Positions 46,704-55,767 of a stretch of DNA of 64,000 nucleotides are shown one piece after another. Origin of the DNA: Isoetes taiwanensis (lineage: Eukaryota; Streptophyta; Lycopodiopsida; Isoetales; Isoetaceae). Numbering within the stretch: position 1 is the stretch's first letter; the number at the start of each line of letters is the position of its first letter. The stretch lies in assembly GCA_021234155.1 (NCBI GenBank), contig JAJEKV010000025.1, positions 1 through 64,000 on the forward strand. The letters run 5' to 3'. A program made the position numbers and the translations under genes. The notes beneath the pieces are model-generated. The model searched no databases. It had not been told where the DNA came from and worked only from the letters and a program-made list of their open reading frames with translations.

Positions 46704-47156
46704 GAATATGTAGCAAAATAACAGGGGGTTCCAGGGGGATTTGATATAGATATAATTCTTGAAACCATATACCATATCCCTAAAATAATTAAATGGGATA
46801 TTATAAAAAAAAACATAGATTTAAGATAAAAAATAGTCACATTAGCTCACTGGTTAGATTGGTTAAAGTAGTCTTATTAGAACATTGAGTTATTTTGGTA
46901 GAGGTTCGAATCCCCGTATTTCATATTCTAAAAACTTAAGTGAAACCGTATAGAGGCTTGATATACCATCAAAACCTTAGGCAAACTCGTATTTGACATC
47001 TTAAAATCATAGGCGTCCCCAATCATAATTGAGCATAATCGAAACGAGAGGTGTCCAGAGGCTCCAACATACAGTCTGGGCCGTAGGATTGACAGATCCG
47101 ACGACTGTGGTTGTCCAGGGTGCACCTCGTTTAGAATATGTAGCAAAATAACAGGG
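46704..47156. repeat. 407-bp insertion between 23-bp perfect direct repeats, with tRNA-like boxes
   Basis: An identical 23-bp word lies at 46,704-46,726 and 47,134-47,156. Between them, TAGCTCACTGG (46,843) and GGTTCGAATCC (46,903) resemble pol III A and B boxes about 50 bp apart, as in tRNA-derived SINEs. The tRNA-like head is 115 bp from the left repeat, and no A-rich tail adjoins either repeat, so this is not a textbook SINE. It lies just upstream of the pogo-like gene. Confidence 0.7.
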
Positions 47157-47309
47157 ATATAAGTACTAAAACTCACCAGAATGTATGAACGTATGAGCTG
47201 CTCTGCTATCACCCGAAAACAACAAATCCTAAAGCTCTAAAGTCAAGAAAAATCTTGAAGTGCCGTAAAGTTCAACTCCAGAAGAAACACACATTCCTGA
47301 AGCTCTGTT

Positions 47310-47460
47310 AGCCCTGTTTATACCTGCATTGATATAGCAGACCAAATGCATGCTAGTGATTGCAAATGGCGGTGCCATTTGCATTCCTCAACATGCATTT
47401 GGTACAGCAGACCATGCTAAGGATGCACACCATTTGCATCCTCAATATGACAAACATATA
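47310..47460 (+). repeat. dispersed repeat, copy 2
   Basis: Partner of 3,150-3,310, in the same orientation. This copy is richer in CATTTGCAT words and shares the GCCATTTG theme with the repeat locus at 48.2 kb. Confidence 0.55.
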
Positions 47461-48200
47461 TTCAAGAAAGTGGTGCTATTTGACTAGAAAAACTCAAAAA
47501 TCAAGTAAAAGAAGACCTCTTTGCCTTGGAGACTTGCCTTCATGACTAGTATCTTTAGTGTCTAGAGTGATGAAACAAAGGGGCTAGGCACTAGGGCTGG
47601 CGCTGGCGCTAGCACTAGGCGGTAGGCCATCTAGCAGCAGGCGCCGCTAGAAGTCGAAGCTGGCGCGGACAGTCACAGGCTGCGAGAAGCAGGCGGAATA
47701 CAGGAGGCACTGGCGGGTTGATATAGCGGAACCCGTGGAAGCCATGTCGCATTTGGTAGACTTGTAAAGTGGGCGTAAATTTAAAAATGCCCGCCCAAAT
47801 ATGAAACCCCTCTGCCCGCCCAAATTTGAAATTTAAAATTTGAAATCCCAAATTTGTTGTTGCTGCTCGACATGTCATTTCTTTAGGCGCTTGTATAGAT
47901 CCTTCTATAGGCAAATGCATGATCTTCGATGGTTTCTTACATCGATGCTTCTAGGCGGCTTCTTGTAATCATTTATTTTTAGGTACATTAAGCATTTTGC
48001 ACACATGGTTTTTGAAACTATGCTTTTGAAGCGCAACATTCTACAAGATCCATATTCAGTGCGTAATAGTCTACAAAATGATGGCCGATTATACTAAAGA
48101 GCCTTACTCTTGTGGTATTTTGTTTATTAGATGCATTGTCTTCCCTTCTACATCACGTTGTCAGCGTTTGTTGACTGTTCATGCATGCCTGTCTCCTCCA
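47461..48200. other. non-coding, with a short GGCGCTGGCGCTAG repeat
   Basis: A GC-rich run of GGCTGGCGCTGGCGCTAGC-type words lies near 47,590-47,625, and CCCGCCCAAAT occurs twice near 47,790-47,825. No coding motif. Confidence 0.4.
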
Positions 48201-48209
48201 CATTTTAGA

Positions 48210-48930
48210 ATCCCCAAATGGTGCCACGGAGCCATTTGGAGCCCTCTATATAAGCCCCGATGGCCATTTGGCAGGTGCCGAGGAGACCTTATACTAGAAG
48301 TATGGAGCCATTTAAGGGCTCCCATTTGGGGCGCCATTTGGAGCCCCTAAATGGCTTCATGGTGCCATTTCGGGGGCGATTGGGGGAGGGGGAGGGGGTG
48401 AGGGGGCAGGTATACCCCTCAAATAGTGCCATTTGGGGGTGCCAAAGGGAGCAGGAATGGGGGGTGCCAAGGGGAGGAGGTATATTCCCATTTGAGGTGT
48501 GCCATGGGGGTAGGTATATCCCCAAATGGTACCTTGAGGATGCAAACAGCGCCATGATGCCATTTGCATCCGCATCACCCAAAAAAAAAGAAAAAAAAAA
48601 CATTTGGAGTGTGCCATGGGGGGCAGGTATACCCCCAAATGGCACCTTGAGTCCACAGCACCCTCAAGGTGCAAATGGTGCTATGGCATCCTCAAGGTGC
48701 CATTTTGTTATTTTGGCGCCATTTGGGGGGTATATTGTCCCCCCCCCCCCAACAACCAAAACCCGCCCCCCAAAATAGAGTCATTTGGGGAATGCCATGG
48801 CGCCATATTTTTTTTTTTTTGGGGGGGGGAGCAGGTATACATGGAGCCATTTGGGGAGTGCCAACAGGGGCAATTATACATGCCATTTGGGACAAAGACA
48901 GCCACCCTCCATGGCAAGGATGTTGATCCG
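48210..48930. repeat. degenerate CCATTTGG-rich repeat locus with homopolymer tracts
   Basis: GCCATTTGG or its complement CCAAATGGC occurs more than a dozen times in both orientations, mixed with AGGTATA(C/T)(A/C)CCC, GTGCCATGG and ACCTTGAGG words at irregular 40-120 bp spacing. Runs of C (about 48,739-48,750), T (48,811-48,821) and G (48,822-48,829) interrupt it. The direct and inverted copies would fold extensively. Overlapping frames of 84-172 codons on both strands are by-products of the repeats. Confidence 0.75.
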
Positions 48931-49039
48931 TTGAATGTAGCAACATAGGTCACGAAATCTGTAATGCCATCTACTGATCTGCCAATCATATCTTGGGGTG
49001 GTGAAGCAGTAGGTGCATTTATTCAGTTGCCCAAGAAGG

Positions 49040-49330
49040 ATGTAAGACTGGTTGAGGCATGTATGCTACAAACATATGTATGATACATATGTACTACTCA
49101 CGTGTATCATACACCCACAAAAGGTCTACAAATCTATTCATGTATCTTAAAAACATATGTATGATGATACATAGGTGTCATACCCATGTACTTAACACCT
49201 GCAGAAGGTGTATGATACTGTGTAAATATGTTTGCTAAATATTTCATGGTGTACACAACATATATATGATACAGGGGTATTGTACACGTGTATACAACCC
49301 CTGCATAAGGTCTACAAAAAAAAAAATCCA
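49040..49330. repeat. degenerate repeats of CATATGTATGATAC and TGCAxAAGGTCTAC words
   Basis: Three roughly 100-bp units carry an (A)CATATGTATGATAC-like word, a GTGTAT/GTGTCAT word and an AC(C/A)CCTGCA(G/T)AAGGT word. Many words are palindromic (ACATATGT, CACGTG). No coding capacity. Confidence 0.6.
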
Positions 49331-49360
49331 ATTTTCTAAAATTCTCCCCATTATAATGAA

Positions 49361-50081
49361 GGAAAAAATTATAAAATGCCCCTAACTTTTCATGTATTTC
49401 ATAATATGCCCCTAACTTTCTAAAAATTCATAAAATGCTCTTGAAAATATATATATGTATTTGTACTATTTGAAATTTTATAAAATACCCTTAACTTTTA
49501 CTTAAATTCATGAAATGCCCTTAACCTTTTTACAAAATCACAAAAAGCCCTTCCTAAATGTATACATTCTACAACCAATTAAATTCATAGAATGCACTTT
49601 AGTTTAGCTTAACTTCATACAATACCCTTTGTACCCTTGATATTAGGAACATTCATCTTAGAATTTTAGAAACAAGTTTTCTAGCTCAATTGAAATTCCA
49701 ATCTTCAAACAAAACACATCAGAGACGATTTTTCTAGCTCATTAAGTTAAAAAACTTATTTCTTATATTCTCATATGTCTTCCCGATATCTGAAATATTT
49801 TGATGGTACAAAAGGCATTGTGTGAAGGTAAGCAAAAGTAAAGCGTATTCTATGAATTTGATCAAAAGTTCTAGAAAGATGTACATTTAGAAAGGCCTTT
49901 CTGAATATGTACAAAAGTTAAGGGCATTTCATGAATTTAAGTAAAAGTTAAGGGTATTTTGTAAAATTTCAATGAGTACAAATACAATCATACATTTCCA
50001 AGGGCATTTTGTGAATTTTCAGAAAGTTAAGGGCATATTGTGAAATAAGTGAAAAGCTAGGGGCATTTTGTAGTCTTTCCC
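49361..50081. mobile_element. Mutator-like (MULE) foldback element, 9-bp TSD
   Basis: Perfect 9-bp duplications TATAATGAA at 49,352-49,360 and 50,082-50,090. Between them is a 721-bp element whose arms are inverted repeats of about 290 bp. The ends are GGAAAAAATTATAAAATGCC on the left and, read inward on the other strand, GGGAAAGACTACAAAATGCC. The arms contain several AAAATGCCCTTAACTTTT sub-repeats. Long TIRs with a 9-bp duplication define MULEs; similar GGAAA...AAAATGCCC ends are common in plants. It has no transposase and depends on an autonomous partner. Confidence 0.95.
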
Positions 50082-50090
50082 TATAATGAA

Positions 50091-50790
50091 ATTGTGCATC
50101 ACAATGCCGAGAAGTAAAAAAATTTTATTGTTATGACAGGCAGGAAACCAAAGAGAAGACAAGACACTACTCAGTTTAAATCCAAGAAAAAGGAATACCT
50201 AGCTTGTAAAGAAGTTTCAATTTTTGAATGCTAAACAGAAACTGCTTATATAGATACAACAGGATATCATGCTTTGCCCTATTTAGAGAAAAAATTAAAG
50301 AATCAAGATCAAACAATGCATGCCAGCATTAGAGATACTGGCTTTAGCAAAGCTTAGGCAAAAGCAATTGATAGAAAGAACGATGTTCAGCTAGAGGGAA
50401 AGCAAACAAAGACTTTGAACAAGATTGCGTATTAAACGGGAGAAAATCATCGAAACGAGAGCAAAAGGAATATTCCTTAAAGATTCCTTTTTTATACAAA
50501 AAAGGGGTAAAACGAGGTCAAAAAAAAAAAGATGCATGAAATTCTATTTTGACCCCCCTCCCCCAAATGACTAATTTTTTTGTGCAACGAAAGAATTGAT
50601 TTTTTTAAAGTGACTCTTTTTTTAGCAAATAGAATGTTCTTGAAGTATGTTTTAAAAGAGAAACTCTAATTTCAGAGGATAAAATATTTAACAAAAAATT
50701 GAAGTAAAGTCTGTAACTGAAACTGTAGTATTCTCAAAATTTGAAGATAAAATCTTCATATTCACATGCAAATTTTACAGTTTTTTTCTA
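50091..50790. other. non-coding, 3' flank of the DUF7869-type gene
   Basis: AT-rich with poly-A/T runs (for example 50,520-50,531). Probably 3' untranslated or intergenic sequence of the minus-strand gene that follows. Confidence 0.4.
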
Positions 50791-50794
50791 AGAC

Positions 50795-51013
50795 TCAGTT
50801 ATGTACAAAAGTGTGAGGAGTGATGAAGGAGGGATCCAGGACGTCATCATTTTCACTGTCACTCGAGGAAGTGCTTGAGTTGTCTTCCTCATCACTATCA
50901 ACAGATGGTGAAGCATTGCCACCACCACTCCCTTCTTCATCCTCTTCCTCATAATTACAAGCCTTTTTAAGCAAATTGATAGTCCTCTGGCGTAGATGAT
51001 TGTCAGATTTCAT
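50795..51013 (-). CDS. acidic C-terminal tail of the DUF7869-type gene (shifted frame)
   Basis: 72 codons overlapping the end of the main ORF by about 10 bp in another frame. It is rich in Glu, Asp and Ser (EEEDEEGSGGG, DEEDNSSTSSSDSEND). It probably continues the main protein after a one-base indel or a short intron; a separate small gene is less likely. The acidic low-complexity tail would be flexible. Confidence 0.5.
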   Translation of the reverse strand: MKSDNHLRQRTINLLKKACNYEEEDEEGSGGGNASPSVDSDEEDNSSTSSSDSENDDVLDPSFITPHTFVHN

Positions 51014-52720
51014 AGCACAATATAGTCATGTCATTAAGGTTCAGCTCATCCCTACAACCCACTTTCTTGGACTTTCTCCCTTTTCCTTGGCTTCTCATTT
51101 CTAACTCATATCTACCTTCAAAAGCATTTTCTGAGCGTGTTGCAAGCCAATGAATCTTGAGTTTAGTGACTAAGCCTTCCTCCTTGACTGTATCAAGTAC
51201 TTTTGCTATCGCAAAAGGTCGACTTTTGTCATCCTCCTCAGTTGGAAGAGCAATCAGCATACCTTTGGCAATTTCTGTGATATTACCTTGAGGCTCATTC
51301 TTGCGTCTTGGTCCGAGGTACATGACTCGATCCTCGTCTTCTTCTACTGCAGGTGCTAATGTAGCATTGCTTGGACCTGCTTGGTGCTGGGGTTGATGGA
51401 AGGTGTTAGGCCATTGAAATGGTTCTTGCAACTGTCTTAGAGCTATGTTTTGTACAACAATTTTCTGTTCGAGAAAGAAATTACTCCACCACATCCGATC
51501 TTTTTCTAAGAAGTACTTAAAGCCTGAGGAAATTCCATTTTCAATGGCTTTTAAGGATGACACTGGGGTACTTTTCTTCTGCTTGGACTCCTTAGAATTT
51601 TTGAGAGGAAGTTGCTCAGCACGTTCTATGAAGCAAGTGTCTGGTATATATTTAAGGAAGCGTAATCCCTCTGGTGGACTCCAGTCCTTAGTTGTGGTAT
51701 ACTTCTTCCCCTGTAAGAAGCTTTGTCCATCCTTCAAGTAGAACTTGATGTGATGTTGAAAGGTGAGATCATTCAACTTGTTCAGAGCTTGTTCTCTGTC
51801 TGAACGTTGAGAAAAAACAAACTCTCTGAAATCAGCAGTCTCTTTAAGAAGCTCGATCACTAGAGTGGGAGTGTAAGAATCTTCAATAATTTGAACTAAA
51901 GTAGGAAGAGAAAAAGCCTTCTTCCTTCTAAGGCGCACAGAAAATCTACTGAACATTTGGTCAATCTGATCATGAGTGTGGCCTACAAGCAAGAAACCGA
52001 GCTTCACTTTTCTAAAGATCCCTAGCTCCACTAACATGGCACAGTAAGCAAACAGTGTTTGATTCTTGTTCTCCCTTGTAGTATTGTCAAGTTGCAGGTA
52101 GAGCACTGGTGGTAATTGCTCTTGCTCGCACAAGACCTTGTTAAGAATTGTAATTGTAAGGTTCGGGTCACCATGCAAGTTTGGATACGTCAAAAATACT
52201 TTGCACTTTAGACTTCCTTTGAAGACCATAGCTCCTACAAGGTGGACCTTAACAAAACATTCCTCTGGCACATCTTTAGGAATGTTCAAGAAATGGGGTA
52301 GAGTAGTTTTGTTTTTTTTATCCATTCCATCAATCACAACAGACATATATTGCAGTGGACGTTCAAGAGCTTTTTTTCTGTACTTGGCAAGCTTTCTTCT
52401 CTCTGCTGCTTGTTGTTCGCGATGTCTGGCAAGGTTCTGTTGCACAATATCTGTAGAAGAAATCAGGTCAAAACATTTTCTTTAAAACAAGTGAGAGATT
52501 GGAGAACATGAGCTTACTTCTTTCGACCTCTGTCTTTGCAATTTCTCGTTGACTCTTTAATTTTGCACACCTTGAACAAACAGACATTCTATGTCTCCTG
52601 GGAATTTTCACAAGACCGAATTCACTTTTCCACAGTCTGGTGAAGTGTGAGTAAGAGATGTGCTGAAACTGAGTGCAAGTCTCTTTGTACTCGTCAGGGA
52701 AAATTTTAAGGGACCTATAA
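51003..52720 (-). CDS. DUF7869-type protein (RNase H-like, possible transposase relative), two exons
   Basis: The longest credible coding region here. Exon 1 (about 52,518-52,720) encodes YSHFTRLWKSEFG and a VCSRCAKLK finger. A 67-bp GT...AG intron (52,451-52,517) joins in phase to exon 2 (52,450 to 51,003), which has about 480 codons. Exon 2 carries a coiled segment (HREQQAAERRKLAKYRKKA), VVIDGMDKKNKTTLPHF, LYLQLDNTTRENKN and VGHTHDQIDQMFSRFS. These three motifs define the family found in plants, oomycetes and algae. The spaced D...D...D/H pattern looks like an RNase H-fold nuclease, but activity is unproven. Upstream exons are not identified. The frame is intact over 480 codons, unusual in this window. 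Function unknown; a transposase-derived role is inference. Confidence 0.8.
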
Positions 52721-53485
52721 TTTTGTATAAGTATAATGAATTGGCCATTCCTTGTAAAATATACCCCTAAAAGTGTAGCATGAATTGGCCATTTTTTCTA
52801 TTTTTCTCTAATGTGGCTGCAACCCAATTGGCGAATTTTGAACCAAATATCTAATAATGTGTAGCTCAAATGGCAATTTTTAGCTCGACTCTTATTAAAT
52901 ATAGACCTAGTTGCCCAAACATAAAGAAGTCACTATCCTATATGTATGTGTTTAAGTTACAAGTTGTATGAATTTGAATTCATACCCAATGTATTTCAAT
53001 AATGCACATATTGCTGGTAGGGAGTCGGAAATTAGATGCCGGAGTCTTCGTAAAGAGGATTGAAAAGTTCCTTGACATTTGATTTTCCAAAAGAGCGGGA
53101 TTATTCTTAGTTGGTAGATGCATTTGCGAATAAAAATTTCTAATAATGATGGCCCCCCATAAGTGACGAATTTATGAGGGGGCCTCTTAATGAGTTAAGA
53201 TTTGGCGAACTTAAGGCATTACAAGATTTGGTCAAGTGGCCTAAATGGCCATTCCATAAGCATATCTAGTTCTCACTTGGGACTAAATTGGCCCCAAAGT
53301 CGATACCACTTCAATTAGCAAACATCTAATTGGCCATTCTAATGTCGTAATAGGCAATAAAGTGCCACGAAATGGCGAATCGGCAGGTAGTCCATAGGTA
53401 AGGCATCTTACTCAAGCCGGCCGTCACATTTTGCTTGAACCTATAATTTGTAGCCAAATGGCCCGCACCAGGGCCACTAAAATTT
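52721..53485. repeat. spacer with recurrent TTGGCCATT words
   Basis: AATTGGCCATT or a close variant lies at about 52,741, 52,784, 53,246 and 53,331, with further decayed copies (ATTGGCGAA, AAATGGC). The region separates two related minus-strand genes. Similar words as subterminal repeats would suggest transposon ends, but no terminal inverted repeat was found. Confidence 0.45.
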
Positions 53486-54288
53486 TCATTGGTACTCGTT
53501 AAAAACATCTTTTTTGGTGATGTTATCTGTCAAATGATACATGCTGCTGTTAGGCAGCTTCTCACATGTTTCTCTAAAATATTTCTCCATCCATGACACA
53601 GCAGCAAGGGCATGCATGGTTACAACTCTTCTTGGTCCACAATGATCATCAATTGCTGGATTTTTGTCTAGTCTTTTGTGTACTCTAGACATTCTGGTGG
53701 ACCCTAAATGGTGAACAACCATAAAGCATTTCTGGCAAGCTTCTTCAAGGTTAATGTAGCGCAAGAAAGTGTTGCGGTCTGGTGGTAACGTTGGCTCACC
53801 ATTTTCATCCTCCTTCCACATTCTTATTCCTTTTTCTGGAATCCACTCTTTATGGGTTGGCCTCATCTTATATTGAATAATGGGCCATTTTCCATCATAT
53901 TAAATCGGAATAATAATGGGTCGGTATGGCATGTTAGACGTTGGCCTTTATCAGGGATATATCCCTTGACACAGCCACAAAATATGGAATAGGAGGCTTT
54001 GCATTGCACTTCTAAACAAGTAAAGCAACTTAGGCAAGTTAGGGCATCCGATGAACTCATTAACGTCGAAAAATTCCCAAACAATGCATCGATTTCGTCA
54101 TGAGTGTGCCCAACCATCATGAAGCCAACCTGAATCTCATCGAATACCTTAAGCCATGTCAAATAAGAAAGGTAGGAGAACACGTATCTATTTTTATTTT
54201 GACCTGATGCATTATCCAACTGCAAGTAGAGGTTTCGAGGAAAAGGATTGAAACCTTCTAAGTTGGCACTAGAAGATGAGGGCATCAT
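53486..54288 (-). pseudogene. second DUF7869-type gene, 5'-truncated, one frameshift
   Basis: The two minus frames (53,863-54,288 and 53,486-53,866) belong to one protein split by a single indel near 53,865. The first carries LYLQLDNASGQNKN and VGHTHDEIDALFGNFS, the family signatures. The second carries RPTHKEWIPEKGIRMW and a Cys/His-containing middle, typical of the C-terminal part. The N-terminal finger and the IDGMD motif are missing because homology stops at a minisatellite at 54.3 kb. It is divergent from the neighbour (51,003-52,720), so this is not a recent tandem duplicate. Confidence 0.8.
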
Positions 54289-54329
54289 CTCTTGTGTCTG
54301 TGCTAGCTTATGCTGCAGTGGTCGAGTGT

Positions 54330-54670
54330 ATCCTATGAAGATTTCACTGGATTCTTTAAGGTTCCAATAGATTGCTTCAAAATTCTTTGGGATTCCATCA
54401 AATTTCCCTTAGAATTTCACACAATTTCCTTGAAGATTCCCTGAGATTCCCTCAGATTCTCTAATATTCCCATAGATCATTCAAGATCCTCTTGCTTCCT
54501 TGACATTCCATCAAGATTCCTCTAGATTATCTAAGATTCTCAAGATCCCTTAAAGATTCCTCCTAGATACTCTAATATTCAATACAAATTTCAATAGATT
54601 CTAGAATGTCACTTCAGATTCCTCAGCATTCTTTTCAAGATTCCTTTAGACTCTCGAAATTTCTTAAGCA
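54330..54670. repeat. degenerate AGATTCC(T/C) minisatellite
   Basis: Some fifteen to twenty AGATTC(C/T) or GATTCTC words at about 14-20 bp intervals, with CTCTAGATT/CCTTGA variants. It cuts off the 5' end of the preceding pseudogene. Confidence 0.75.
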
Positions 54671-55415
54671 TATTTTAACCGATGGTGCGGGTTCCCACAA
54701 CAACGAAACCATGCAAAGCCTCTCATCAAAAAGCACACGATGAGAGAAATCCAATGGCATGGGACGATCTTGATCTGACCACTCTAATGCAAGTTACGAC
54801 CATCTGAAGTCGATGTAGAAAAGAAAGCTTCCTAGAAGTTAAAGATTTGATTGTTCTTATTAATGTAAAGAAACTACAGCTTCTTAAAAAATTTCAATGA
54901 TTAGGATCCTTACCCTCTTTTTTAATCAACGGCTAGAATTGAATGCCCCAATTCCACCTTCCATGCAACTTCCCAATTACAATCGACGGTCCAGATTCTG
55001 TCTTCTCCCTCTGATCCGATGGCTTGAACATGTCCCATGCATGCCCCCATCTATGTCCCATCACCCATGGATGGCTTTGACAGTGCCACCTCATTGTCAT
55101 CCCCCAAATTGACTACATCTGGGCATATTAGAATCAGGTCCTATCATATGACATAGACACGTAGATATACCTTTAAATATACAAGAAATATATCGCGGCG
55201 GCCAATGCCACCATGAACATTTCTCTTTACCACCCCTTATAACAGTTTAGGCATTGTTATAATGTGCATACTTTGCTAGACTCACTATAGCCATGCAACA
55301 TGGTAAAAATATTAATTTTTTAATGAATAAGAAACCATCTAAAAAATGGGTGGTTTTTTAATTCACATACTCAAAAAAGCATGTGGGCGACACATGTGCT
55401 GCACAGGTGCTGACT
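54671..55415. other. non-coding, nothing recognised
   Basis: Contains an ATCAACGGCTAGAATTG word at about 54,930 that recurs as ATCAACGGCTAAAATT near 59,352. Such words are frequent in terminal repeats of plant MULEs, but no element could be closed here. Confidence 0.35.
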
Positions 55416-55416
55416 G

Positions 55417-55485
55417 CCCTTCATTGCCCTTCAAACTGCCCTTCATTGCCCTTCCATAGCCCTTCATTGCCCTTCAAAAAATCAT
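55417..55485. repeat. TGCCCTTCAT short tandem repeat
   Basis: About six copies of GCCCTTCA(T/A) at 10-18 bp spacing. A decayed microsatellite. Confidence 0.8.
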
Positions 55486-55767
55486 GAGTGTTTTCTATTA
55501 TATAAAGGATGTAATGAGCATATTAGTGATGCAAATGATGATGACATAAATTATTTGGTGAAGGTGCTTATATGTGCTGTGATGGTCAAAAAACTGGGTA
55601 GGTCAATAAAAAACTTACCCAAATATGAGCATCCCAAAGGAGGAACAATGGGAATGGACCTTCTTGAAAGCCACTAAAGATCTTGCCTATTCTAACTGTT
55701 CTAGTCAACCCATCTTCTTGGCTTGGCTGAAAAAAGTCCCAACAATTGTTAGTGGATCATGAAAGCG

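Noticed and set aside
46841-46925. possible functional tRNA gene
   Set aside because: A and B boxes are present, but the flanks do not pair as an acceptor stem and no cloverleaf with an anticodon arm could be drawn. It fits a SINE-like sequence.
48260-48778. 172-codon plus ORF and overlapping frames
   Set aside because: Produced by the CCATTTGG repeats; comparable frames occur in several phases on both strands.
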